NCBI GenBank assembly: GCA_030673965.1 | Contig: JAUTCN010000002.1 | Location: forward strand, 124,001-188,000 | Length of the DNA: 64,000 nucleotides | Source of the DNA: Fusobacterium sp. JB019 | GTDB taxonomy: Bacteria; Fusobacteriota; Fusobacteriia; Fusobacteriales; Fusobacteriaceae | Reading direction: 5' to 3' | Shown: piece by piece, positions 8,042 to 14,742 of the stretch | Layout: each line of letters begins with the position of its first letter | Numbering within the stretch: the first letter of the stretch is position 1 | Notes under the pieces: model-generated | What the model was told of the DNA's origin: nothing | The model's input: the letters and a program-made list of their open reading frames with translations, nothing else | The model's database searches: none | Made by a program: the position numbers and the translations under genes

Positions 8042-8665
8042 TTAGTTGTGGTTAATCATTCCCATATTAACAATTCTGTTTTTTATTAAAGCTGTAACTT
8101 CATCTAAATTTTCATTAATTTTTTCTTTTCTTTTTTGTGAATCTTTGTAAGGGAAACTAACTGCTTTTTTATTAATTAATTTTTCAAGGGCTTGAGCTTC
8201 TAAATTACAAAGACATTTTATTTCTTTTCCTTTAACATATATTTCTTCTAAGTAAAATGGTTTATGTTTATCTAGAGCAACAGACAAACTATTGTAAGTA
8301 GATTTAAAGTTTTCTAATCTCTTTTTCTTTTCAGTAACTGTAATGGGAGAATCTAATTTAGGAGCCAATTTATTTGTTTCGAGATTTAAATTGTAGATCA
8401 AGTCAAAAATTTCAGTGTATATTTTAAATTCTAATTCAAATTGAAGTTTTGCAACTGAGTTTTTACTTGCTAAGAAGTCTTTATACTCTTTTATTTGAGT
8501 TTTCAATATGAAAATAATGAAGAAAGGATTTATAAAAGCTAAAATTGCTATAACGGCTGTCATATTTAAGTTTGTGAAAATACTAAGTCTAATTAAAATA
8601 AATAAAAAAAATACATATGCTAAAACTTTAAAAGCTTGTTTTTCTAAAAGATTTTTCTTTTCCAT
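8042..8665 (-). CDS. Hypothetical membrane protein, 207 aa
   Basis: Two adjacent transmembrane helices (about residues 13-30 and 35-55) form a hairpin at the N-terminus. They are followed by about 150 residues of charged, largely helical cytoplasmic sequence with a likely coiled coil around 60-130. One CLC pair lies near residue 152. Good AAGGAG site before the start. No family recognised. It stands alone on the minus strand, in line with the 209-aa and 121-aa genes around it but separated from them by gaps. Confidence 0.6.
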   Translation of the reverse strand: MEKKNLLEKQAFKVLAYVFFLFILIRLSIFTNLNMTAVIAILAFINPFFIIFILKTQIKEYKDFLASKNSVAKLQFELEFKIYTEIFDLIYNLNLETNKLAPKLDSPITVTEKKKRLENFKSTYNSLSVALDKHKPFYLEEIYVKGKEIKCLCNLEAQALEKLINKKAVSFPYKDSQKRKEKINENLDEVTALIKNRIVNMGMINHN

Positions 8666-8807
8666 ATATTCTCATCTCCTTAAGGTTCTTTTCTATAATT
8701 ATACTATAAGAATATAAAAAAAGGATTAAATACTAGCTTTTAAATTATGTTATAAAAAAATCTTTAATAAAGTTGACAAATTGAAATTATGAGGGTATCC
8801 TTTTAGT

Positions 8808-8873
8808 AACCTCAATATTAAATTATTTGTGTAATATTTTTTACCTAAAGACCTAGTTTTCTAGGTCTTTTTA
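8808..8873 (+). ncRNA. Short transcription unit B (candidate small RNA, about 65 nt)
   Basis: Promoter TTGACA (8773-8778), 17 bp, TATCCT (8796-8801). GAGGG directly precedes the -10. Terminator AAAGACCTAG-TTTT-CTAGGTCTTT (8847-8870) then Ts. The body holds AATATT ... AATATT. No ORF visible. Confidence 0.55.
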
Positions 8874-8875
8874 TA

Positions 8876-9241
8876 TTAACTTTCTAACCAATCCCAAGCT
8901 TCATTTATTTTATTAGCTTCAAATTTAGCTCTATTGATATTAGCTAATTCAAATAGGGGCTGTATTTGTTTGAAAAATATTTCTGCTATTTCAGCATCTG
9001 AAACTAAAGCAACTTTATTGATTCTATTAAAATTTTGAACTATCCACTTTAAATCTTCTAATTCTGCTTTGGTATCCCAAGTGATATTTTTTTCTACTAG
9101 AACAAGAATATTTATTTTTTCATGCTTTTCTAAAATAGAATTTAATTTTCCTAAAAAAGTTAGTTCTTCTTCTAAAGTTACTTTTCCACTAGCATGTATT
9201 CCAAAATTAGCCTTATTGCTTCTTGAAAGTAATTCAATCAT
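8876..9241 (-). CDS. SpoIIAA-like / STAS-fold protein
   Basis: 121 aa, close to the usual size of the SpoIIAA-like (STAS/Sec14-like) family. The N-terminal part (FGIHASGKVTLEEELTF) fits the conserved strand, G-K-[VT]-T and acidic helix start. The alternating strands and helices that follow (INILVLVEKN, VALVSDAEIAEIF) fit the rest of the fold. Cytoplasmic, function unknown; members may bind lipids or act in regulation. Strong GGAGGAAGG site. Single gene; its 3' end abuts the terminator of unit B. Confidence 0.7.
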   Translation of the reverse strand: MIELLSRSNKANFGIHASGKVTLEEELTFLGKLNSILEKHEKINILVLVEKNITWDTKAELEDLKWIVQNFNRINKVALVSDAEIAEIFFKQIQPLFELANINRAKFEANKINEAWDWLES

Positions 9242-9406
9242 ATTATCCTTCCTCCTTCATATAAATGAAACCAATAAAATAAATATCTAATTATTAAAAC
9301 GTATTACTATAAGTACATTGTAGATCTTTTCATGATTCTTTTCAATGGAAAAATATAAAAAATTAAAAGACTTGACATATGAAGATTATAAGAGTATTCT
9401 TAAATT

Positions 9407-9469
9407 AATCTTTTCTTAATATACAAGTGTTATCTTTCTAAAGGCTTAGTTAATTCTAAGCCTTTTTTT
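9407..9469 (+). ncRNA. Short transcription unit C (candidate small RNA, about 60 nt)
   Basis: Promoter TTGACA (9372-9377), 17 bp, TATTCT (9395-9400). Terminator AAGGCTTAG-TTAATT-CTAAGCCTT (9441-9463) followed by seven Ts. No ORF visible. Confidence 0.55.
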
Positions 9470-9532
9470 ATTTAAATAATCATTAAATAACAGTGCCAAA
9501 TTTAACTTTCTTAAATATAATAATTTAAACTG

Positions 9533-9561
9533 TTGACAATTAATACATCTGGAGGTATATT
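9533..9561 (+). promoter_or_regulatory. Promoter of unit D
   Basis: TTGACA (9533-9538), 17 bp ending GGAGG, TATATT (9556-9561). Same design as the small RNA units, but here it drives a small ORF. Confidence 0.65.
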
Positions 9562-9615
9562 TAAAACGTAGTGTTCGCTATAAATTTAAATTATGTAAGG
9601 AAGGAGGTATTTGTT

Positions 9616-9813
9616 ATGATTTTTTATATAAATGAGAATACACACGAAATACATAGACTAACATGTAGTTTTGTTGATCCTGATAAATATCCTAATGTTG
9701 TTTATTTAGGAAATTATAATTCTTCTGAAAAAGCAGTAATAGATGCTTTAGAAAGAAGTTATTATAAAGCAAATGCTTGCACTCATTGCTGCTCTAAAAC
9801 TAATGTTGATTAA
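9616..9813 (+). CDS. Cys-containing microprotein, 65 aa (paralogue of the gene at 62734)
   Basis: ATG 9616 is chosen because AAGGAAGGAGG lies just before it; an upstream ATG at 9571 has no site. The sequence starts MIFYINENTHEIHRLTC and ends with a C-x2-CC cluster (C55, C58, C59). With H13 and C17 this could bind a metal. It aligns along its length with the 64-aa protein at 62734: YIN..T.E, C17, V.LGN[YF], then a helix with SE.AV. Function unknown. It is unit D of the short transcription units. Confidence 0.75.
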   Translation: MIFYINENTHEIHRLTCSFVDPDKYPNVVYLGNYNSSEKAVIDALERSYYKANACTHCCSKTNVD

Positions 9814-9818
9814 TTTTT

Positions 9819-9853
9819 TAGTTAGAGACTAGGGTGAAACTAAGCTTTTTTGT
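9819..9853 (+). terminator. Possible terminator of unit D
   Basis: TTAGTT ... AACTAA stem with a long loop, then GC and six Ts. Weak. Confidence 0.4.
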
Positions 9854-9897
9854 AATTGCTTTTCAGATATTTAATAAAAATAAATAGATTATAAATA

Positions 9898-9941
9898 AAA
9901 AAAGAAAACCTTTTATAATATAAGGCTTTCTTTTTTTATTG
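9898..9941. terminator. Possible bidirectional terminator, likely serving the pentapeptide gene
   Basis: AAAGAAAACCTT / AAGGCTTTCTTT imperfect hairpin with T runs on both strands. A similar element lies at 10738-10778 at the end of CRISPR array 1. Confidence 0.45.
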
Positions 9942-10053
9942 TTTAAAGTTTAGGGTAGGAAACTCATAAACCTGACTAAAGTTTAGGAGTTAATAAAATG
10001 TAAAACATCTACATCACAAGATAATAATACCACAATTAACTTTGAAAGTCAAA

Positions 10054-10617
10054 TCATTTGATTTTAATGTTAAAATCTTTTAATAATCCAATTAAATCAG
10101 GAAGAGAAAATTGTCCTCCTGTGATATTATTTGTTAAAGGATTTATTCTATAATTAGTAGCTTTTTTAAAGTTAGAATTTTCTAAATTGCAATTTTCAAA
10201 ACATGTTCCTTGTAAGTCACAATTTTTAAAAGAGGCTTGTTTAAGATTAGTATTAGAAAATAAACATTCTTTTAAAGTGGAATTTGAAAAATCTATTTTC
10301 TTTAAATCTAATTTGCTAAAATCACAATATTTTAAGTATGATTTAAGAAAGACTACTTCAATTATAAATTGATTGATATTACTTAAAAAAATATTGATAA
10401 GTTCAGAATTTTCAAAATTTAAATCTATAAATTTTGAATGGCAGAAAGTACAGGTATTTAATTGACAAGATTTAAAGGTACAGTTTTCAAAGATAGTATT
10501 ATTAAAGTTTATTTGGTTAAAAGCTATTCCTTCAAATGTGCAACTTAAAAATTCGCTGTTTTCAAAAGTTAATGTTTCCATATCTTTTTTAGTAAAAATT
10601 ATATCTTCGTAGTACAT
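10054..10617 (-). CDS. Pentapeptide-repeat protein
   Basis: 187 aa made almost entirely of A(D/N)LXX-like pentapeptide repeats, e.g. CTFEGIAFNQINFNN, SNSTLKECLFSNTNL and CNLENSNFKKATNYRI. They predict a right-handed quadrilateral beta helix from about residue 15 to 160. No signal peptide, so probably cytoplasmic. Related proteins (Qnr, MfpA) mimic DNA and protect gyrase, but repeat proteins of this kind have many roles and none can be assigned here. The ribosome binding site is weak. Cysteine is unusually common at repeat positions. Confidence 0.8.
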   Translation of the reverse strand: MYYEDIIFTKKDMETLTFENSEFLSCTFEGIAFNQINFNNTIFENCTFKSCQLNTCTFCHSKFIDLNFENSELINIFLSNINQFIIEVVFLKSYLKYCDFSKLDLKKIDFSNSTLKECLFSNTNLKQASFKNCDLQGTCFENCNLENSNFKKATNYRINPLTNNITGGQFSLPDLIGLLKDFNIKIK

Positions 10618-10737
10618 ATTTCACTTTCTTTATAAAAAGTTTAAACTATTTATTTTTTTGTTTTAATATAACATAGAGGTGAGAAGGAGTCAATTTTTAA
10701 TGTGATTAAGGAAGAGATAATAAAATAATTAGAAATC

Positions 10738-10778
10738 AAAAAAAGAAAACCTTTTATATAAAAAGAGATTTTCTTTTT
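10738..10778 (-). terminator. Terminator-like hairpin at the distal end of CRISPR array 1
   Basis: Read on the minus strand, AAAGAAAA ... TTTTCTTT with a 7-T run directly follows the last, degenerate repeat of array 1. It would end the array transcript. Confidence 0.5.
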
Positions 10779-11280
10779 GTTCCACATTGGTTAGATTAAA
10801 ATATGTTAATTCCTGATACACCTTCAGAATATAACATAAAGTTTACATTCCACATTGGTTAGATTAAAATGAAAAAGCTATTATCAATGGTATTAAAGAT
10901 GGTAAAGGTTTACATTCCACATTGGTTAGATTAAAATTAAAAGGAGCTATAATAGGAATCGTTATTTTGATTTGTTTACATTCCACATTGGTTAGATTAA
11001 AATGTTACATACATTTTTGGAAAGTAAGCAAGATTTTACAACTGTTTACATTCCACATTGGTTAGATTAAAATTAGTGTCCATTTCTTTTCTTTGTAATT
11101 TATATTCTTATGGTTTACATTCCACATTGGTTAGATTAAAATTAACCAAATAGAAATCAAAAAAGAAATTGTAGATATGATGGTTTACATTCCACATTGG
11201 TTAGATTAAAATTTTTCTACTATTTTATCTTCTATTTCTTCATAATTTTCGTTTACATTCCACATTGGTTAGATTAAAAT
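10773..11280 (-). CRISPR. CRISPR array 1: 8 repeats, 7 spacers, minus-strand orientation
   Basis: Seven identical 30-bp repeats start at 10841, 10908, 10974, 11044, 11113, 11183 and 11251. An eighth, degenerate copy lies at 10773-10802 and keeps only its 3' part on the + strand. Spacers are 36-40 bp. On the + strand each repeat starts GTTTACATTCCACATTGG and ends GATTAAAAT. The minus-strand form ends GGAATGTAAAC, like clostridial type I-B repeats. The degenerate copy marks the old end on the left, and the conserved flank on the right is the leader, so transcription runs right to left. No matching interference genes lie nearby. Confidence 0.95.
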
Positions 11281-11475
11281 AGGTACCCTTGTAACCTTTT
11301 TAAAATTATAACATAAGAAAGTCGTTTCTGTCGACCCCCTAAATTTTCATGATTTTTGCTATAAGTTTTACTAATTCATCTCTTTAATTTTTATGTAAAA
11401 TATTTATTTTGTTAGCTTTATAAAAAACTGTCGATCTATAGGTAAATTTGTCTTACCGGAGGTCGACAGTTTTTG
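11281..11475 (-). promoter_or_regulatory. Leader of CRISPR array 1
   Basis: The flank after the last repeat closely matches that of array 2. On the minus strand it holds TCGACA, 18 bp, TATAAT (-10 at 11310-11305), about 25 bp before the first repeat. A CTGTCGACCCCC block lies at 11328-11339. Exactly 100 bp further, AAAACTGTCGA ... TCGACAGTTTT (11424-11473) forms a 11-12-bp stem with T runs on both strands. The last element is probably a bidirectional terminator that insulates the leader. Confidence 0.75.
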
Positions 11476-11564
11476 AAGCTTTAAAATATAAAAAATTTAT
11501 ATATTTAACTTTTTAAGATATTTTTAGACTTGATAAATTGAGATTATGAGGGTATCCTCGTAAT

Positions 11565-11612
11565 ACTTAAAGATATTACAGACTAAGGCTTAGTTAATTC
11601 TAAGTCTTTTTT
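11565..11612 (+). ncRNA. Short transcription unit E (candidate small RNA, about 50 nt)
   Basis: Promoter TTGATA (11530-11535), 17 bp, TATCCT (11553-11558) inside the palindrome GAGG-G-TAT-CCTC. The body has a GTAATA ... TATTAC stem, then a terminator with mixed arms (AGACTAAGGCTTAG / CTAAGTCT) and Ts. Near copy of unit J. Confidence 0.55.
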
Positions 11613-11655
11613 ATTCACTGTTGACAAATTTAAAAAACGGGTGTAGTATCAAGTT

Positions 11656-11728
11656 AGATGTAAATATTTCATAGAGTAACTCCTAAAATTTAAATCCTTA
11701 AGACCTGGAATTATTTCTAGGTCTTTTT
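11656..11728 (+). ncRNA. Short transcription unit F (candidate small RNA, about 70 nt)
   Basis: Promoter TTGACA (11621-11626), 17 bp, TAGTAT (11644-11649). Terminator AGACCTGGAA / TTCTAGGTCT (11701-11724) then Ts. No ORF visible. Confidence 0.5.
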
Positions 11729-11769
11729 GGTGTGTTGACAAAGTAGTAATTCAGGAGTATATTATATTT

Positions 11770-11827
11770 AGCATAATCCTTATGCAATGTAATATTGAAA
11801 GGTCTAGATATATATCTAGACCTTTTT
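11770..11827 (+). ncRNA. Short transcription unit G (candidate small RNA, about 57 nt)
   Basis: Promoter TTGACA (11735-11740), 17 bp, TATATT (11758-11763). The body has a perfect GCATAA-TCC-TTATGC hairpin. Terminator AGGTCTAGAT / ATCTAGACCT then five Ts. Confidence 0.55.
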
Positions 11828-11869
11828 GTGTTTGTTGACAAATTAAGAATTTGAAGGTATAACTATAGT

Positions 11870-11931
11870 GCCATTAAAAATATATTAAGCATTACCTTTT
11901 AAGACTTAGATTTTTATCTAAGTCTTTTTTT
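11870..11931 (+). ncRNA. Short transcription unit H (candidate small RNA, about 60 nt)
   Basis: Promoter TTGACA (11835-11840), 17 bp ending GAAGG, TATAAC (11858-11863). Terminator AAGACTTAGAT / ATCTAAGTCTT then Ts. Thirty-six bases from the -10 region onward (11853-11888) are identical to unit K. Confidence 0.55.
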
Positions 11932-11947
11932 ATAGAAAGATTATTGG

Positions 11948-11976
11948 TTGACAATTGATTTGTCTAGGTGTATACA
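11948..11976 (+). promoter_or_regulatory. Promoter of unit I
   Basis: TTGACA (11948-11953), 17 bp, TATACA (11971-11976), then a leader of about 50 nt to the 78-aa ORF. Confidence 0.65.
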
Positions 11977-12028
11977 TAGAATGTAGGAAGCATTAAGTTA
12001 AACTATAAAAGAGAGGAGGTGCTAATAG

Positions 12029-12265
12029 ATGTCAAAGACTAATAAAGAACTAGCTGTTGATGTAGCTTTAAAAATTATTGAAGCACAATTGATAAGTTTT
12101 TATGATCCAAATAGACCTAGTGATAGTAAAAAGAAATATGAAGCTACCCCACTAATAAATATTACTTGTAAGATAATAAAAGATGTTTATAAAACATTGG
12201 AAGAATTAGATGGAAATTCAAACAAAGAGATAGATATAGATATCGAGGCTCTTGATATACCATAG
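12029..12265 (+). CDS. Hypothetical protein, 78 aa
   Basis: The start follows AGAGAGGAGGTG at good spacing. The protein is soluble and mainly helical: MSKTNKELAVDVALKIIEAQ at the start, a charged linker near residues 30-45, a second helix (NITCKIIKDVYKTLEELD), and an acidic tail rich in Ile and Asp. No family recognised. It is the only ORF within the tandem block of short units (unit I) and has its own promoter and terminator. It does not resemble the two Cys microproteins. Confidence 0.7.
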   Translation: MSKTNKELAVDVALKIIEAQLISFYDPNRPSDSKKKYEATPLINITCKIIKDVYKTLEELDGNSNKEIDIDIEALDIP

Positions 12266-12269
12266 TTAA

Positions 12270-12299
12270 ATCTTGGGTTAGTTAACCCAAGATTTTTTT
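12270..12299 (+). terminator. Terminator of unit I
   Basis: ATCTTGGGTTA-GT-TAACCCAAGAT followed by seven Ts. Strong. Confidence 0.85.
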
Positions 12300-12420
12300 A
12301 TTTACTAAATTTATTTTATTTAGTTTTGTTTGTTGGAATTTTTTTATAAAATTGTAGTTAATTATAATTCTTATTAAAGAATTATTTTAGAAAATTTTAG
12401 AGAAAAAGGTATATTTGTTT

Positions 12421-12583
12421 TATTAATTTCCATAGTGGTTAGATTAAAATTTACAGCAGAATTTAATTTTGCTACAGATATGAAAGAATTTACATTCCAT
12501 AGTGGTTAGATTAAAATAAACCCTTTTAGAACGGCGTCCTCTGTAATAAAATTATTTACATTCCATAGTGGTTAGATTAAAAT
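12421..12583 (-). CRISPR. CRISPR array 2: 3 repeats, 2 spacers, minus-strand orientation
   Basis: Repeats at 12421-12450 (degenerate first third), 12488-12517 and 12554-12583. Spacers are 37 and 36 bp. The repeat resembles that of array 1 but begins ATTTACATTCCATAGTGG. The CCA/TGG stem is kept, while the loop and the first base differ. Leader on the right, degenerate copy on the left, as in array 1. Confidence 0.93.
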
Positions 12584-12776
12584 AGGTACCCTTGTAACCT
12601 CCCTAAAATTATAGCATAAGAAAGTAGTTTCTGTCGACCCCCTAAAATTGCATAAATTTTCCCATAAGTTTTTCTTGTTTATTTAATAAATTTCCTGATA
12701 AAGTATTTTTTTTGTTGAAGTTATAAGAAACTGTCGATCTATAGGTATTTTTACCTTACCGGAGGTCGACAGTTTT
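12584..12776 (-). promoter_or_regulatory. Leader of CRISPR array 2
   Basis: Near copy of leader 1. On the minus strand: TCGACA, 18 bp, TATAAT (12613-12608). The CTGTCGACCCCC block is at 12631-12642. The CTGTCGA ... TCGACAG stem is at 12731-12772, again exactly 100 bp from that block. Confidence 0.75.
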
Positions 12777-12925
12777 TGGATTTAAAAAAAGAAATATGAT
12801 AAAAGTTTTCAAAACTAAAAGTTTCTTCAATAGGTTTAACATATAATGGTTTAGTTCAATATTCGAAATGATAAAGTAACTTTTTCAAACAATTTTTAAA
12901 TGTTTTGCTTTTTTTTAATATTTTT
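12777..12925. other. Spacer between leader 2 and unit J
   Basis: AT-rich, with no ORF, hairpin or repeat that I can support. The matching interval after leader 1 is only about 50 bp. Confidence 0.4.
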
Positions 12926-12964
12926 AGACTTGACAAATTAAATTTTTGGGGGTATCCTCATAAT

Positions 12965-13019
12965 ACCTTTAAGTATTATATATTACAGACTAAGGCTTAG
13001 TTCATTCTAAGTCTTTTTT
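12965..13019 (+). ncRNA. Short transcription unit J (candidate small RNA, about 55 nt)
   Basis: Promoter TTGACA (12930-12935), 17 bp, TATCCT (12953-12958), followed by CATAAT. Terminator with the same mixed arms as unit E (AGACTAAGGCTTAG / CTAAGTCT), then Ts. Near copy of unit E. Confidence 0.55.
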
Positions 13020-13068
13020 ATTTTGTTTTACAGTTGACAAAATAAAAATATGAAGGTATAACTATAGT

Positions 13069-13127
13069 GCCATTAAAAATATATTAATCATTAACTTTAA
13101 AGACTTAGATTTTTATCTAAGTCTTTT
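13069..13127 (+). ncRNA. Short transcription unit K (candidate small RNA, about 60 nt)
   Basis: Promoter TTGACA (13034-13039), 17 bp, TATAAC (13057-13062). Terminator AAAGACTTAGAT-loop-ATCTAAGTCTTT, four Ts. Near copy of unit H. Confidence 0.55.
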
Positions 13128-13183
13128 GTTATTTAATAAATAATATTTTCTTTCAAATTGAAATATTAAAAATTTACAAAAAA

Positions 13184-13217
13184 ATAAAAAAAGGTAGAAA
13201 ATAATTCTACCTTTTGT
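13184..13217 (-). terminator. Terminator downstream of tRNA-Leu
   Basis: AAAGGTAGAA / TTCTACCTTT hairpin with a long T run on the minus strand, about 125 bp after the tRNA. Confidence 0.65.
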
Positions 13218-13340
13218 TTGTTTCTTGTTTGTTGTAATTTTGAAAACATATGCAATTGTACACCGACAAAAAGAATTATAAATTACATAAAGCATTGTTT
13301 TTCAACAGTTTTACAACTTTATGCAAAGTTATAAAAAAGA

Positions 13341-13430
13341 TGGTGCCTAAGGCGGGACTTGAACCCGCAAGGTGCAAAGCACCGGGAGATTTTGAGTCTC
13401 CTACGTCTACCAATTCCATCACTCAGGCAC
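13341..13430 (-). tRNA. tRNA-Leu (anticodon CAA)
   Basis: 90 nt including an encoded CCA. Class II tRNA with a long variable arm (CGGTGCTTTGCACCT region). Acceptor stem GTGCCTG/TAGGCAC; T arm GCGGGTTCAAGTCCCGC. The anticodon stem GGAGA/TCTCC encloses the loop CTCAAAA, so the anticodon is CAA and reads UUG. The promoter on the minus strand is TTGACA, 17 bp, TACTAT. Confidence 0.95.
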
Positions 13431-13439
13431 TACCCAAAT

Positions 13440-13468
13440 ATAGTATCTCTTTTTCCAGAATATGTCAA
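13440..13468 (-). promoter_or_regulatory. Promoter of tRNA-Leu
   Basis: Minus strand TTGACA (13468-13463), 17 bp, TACTAT (13445-13440), ten bases before the tRNA. Same architecture as the short units. Confidence 0.75.
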
Positions 13469-13555
13469 TATTTTTTTTAAAAAAATAGATATTTTTTAAA
13501 TTTGTAGTATAATATAATAAGTGAAGATACAAAGAAAAGGTAGGAGGAATATTAC

Positions 13556-14674
13556 ATGAAAATTAAGGTTAATAGTTGCAATAAAATAAAAGATGGTTAT
13601 GAAATAACAGTTGAGTATATTGATATATTTTCATTAAGATTATATCCAGATGGAAAAGGTGGACAATTAGGGGATAGAGGAAATATAGGTGGAATAGAAA
13701 TTTTAAAAGTAACAAGTGATAATGTTGTTTTAAAAGAAAAAATAGAATTAGGTATATATGATTATGAAATAGATATGGAAAGAAGAGAAGATATAGCTAT
13801 TCAACATAGTGCAGAACATTTATTTTCTGGAATAGCAAAGGAAAAATTTAATTTAAATAATGTTGGCTTTAGAATGACTGAAACAGTTACTACAATTGAT
13901 TTAGATTCTAATGATATATCAGAAAATATAGTTAAAGAACTAATGAAGGAAATAAATTTAGCTGTAAAAAAAGGTGGAGCAATAGAAACTAAAATTTGTT
14001 CTATTGAGGAAGCTAAAAGAATAGAATTGAGAAAACCAATTAGTTCAAAGATTAAAAGTGATGAAATTAGAATAGTGAAAATATCAAAATTTGATACTTG
14101 TGCCTGTGCAGGATTTCATATAAATGATTTAAAAGATATAAGAATTGTGAAGTTAGTTTCTAAGGAAATAAAAGGAAAAAATACAAGATTTTCAATAATA
14201 GCAGGACAAAGAGCTATAGATGATTATGAAGTTAAAAGTGAAGTAGTAACTGCTTTAAATCATAAATTTAGTTGTAGAGATAATGAAATAATTTCTTCTA
14301 TTGATAAACAACTTGAACATTACGAAAATTTGAAAAAAGAATTTAATGAACTTAATCAAGAATATACAAAATTATTATATAAAACATTAGATAATAAAAT
14401 AGAAGAAATTAATGGAAATAAAATAGTATTTTTAGAAGAAAAAAAAGAAGTAATTAACGAAATAAAAAAAATATTTGATAAGGAACTAACTTTAGTTGGA
14501 TTAACTGGTGAAAATATAATGTTTGTAAGTAATGTTTTAGACTGTGGATATTTAATAGGAGAAATAAAAAAAATAAATCCAAATTTAAAAGGTGGAGGAA
14601 AAGGAAAGCAAGGAAATCTTAAGGGAAGTTTAGAAAAGAATGAAATTATTGAAATCTTAAAAAAGATTTTATAG
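13556..14674 (+). CDS. Alanyl-tRNA editing protein (AlaX-type, with DHHA1 domain)
   Basis: 372 aa. The N-terminal beta-barrel and editing domain resemble those of alanyl-tRNA synthetase: QHSAEHLFSGIA gives the HxxxH zinc motif, and CACAGFHINDL gives the CxxxH half (near residue 185). The C-terminal DHHA1 domain ends with GGGKGKQGNLKGS. There is no aminoacylation domain, so this is a free-standing enzyme that deacylates mischarged Ser- or Gly-tRNA(Ala). Starts after TAGGAGGAA. A TATAAT-like -10 lies about 40 bp upstream. Confidence 0.9.
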   Translation: MKIKVNSCNKIKDGYEITVEYIDIFSLRLYPDGKGGQLGDRGNIGGIEILKVTSDNVVLKEKIELGIYDYEIDMERREDIAIQHSAEHLFSGIAKEKFNLNNVGFRMTETVTTIDLDSNDISENIVKELMKEINLAVKKGGAIETKICSIEEAKRIELRKPISSKIKSDEIRIVKISKFDTCACAGFHINDLKDIRIVKLVSKEIKGKNTRFSIIAGQRAIDDYEVKSEVVTALNHKFSCRDNEIISSIDKQLEHYENLKKEFNELNQEYTKLLYKTLDNKIEEINGNKIVFLEEKKEVINEIKKIFDKELTLVGLTGENIMFVSNVLDCGYLIGEIKKINPNLKGGGKGKQGNLKGSLEKNEIIEILKKIL

Positions 14675-14742
14675 TATAAATATTGTTATTTTTATGAAAG
14701 TTTGGTATAATTAATCTTAGACTTTATAATTTTGGAGGAAAA

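Noticed and set aside
10187-10372. 61-aa ORF opposite the pentapeptide gene
   Set aside because: Mirror image of the repeat pattern; no ribosome binding site.
10803-12553. Spacers targeting sequences within this window
   Set aside because: I saw no clear match by reading; a proper search against phage and genome databases was not possible.
10773-12583. CRISPR arrays oriented left to right on the + strand
   Set aside because: The degenerate repeats are on the left, the conserved leader with a promoter is on the right, and the minus-strand repeat ends like known type I-B repeats.
11530-13127. Short units as degenerate CRISPR repeats or CreTA-like guide RNAs
   Set aside because: None contains the repeat sequence or the minus-strand 3' end GGAATGTAAAC; their conserved part is the promoter and terminator.
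7166-13430. Insertion sequence or prophage remnant explaining the accessory region
   Set aside because: No transposase, integrase or terminal inverted repeats found; the 209-aa protein's resemblance to homing-type repeats is too weak.
13250-13480. 76-aa + strand ORF across the tRNA
   Set aside because: It is the antisense of tRNA-Leu(CAA) and its promoter.
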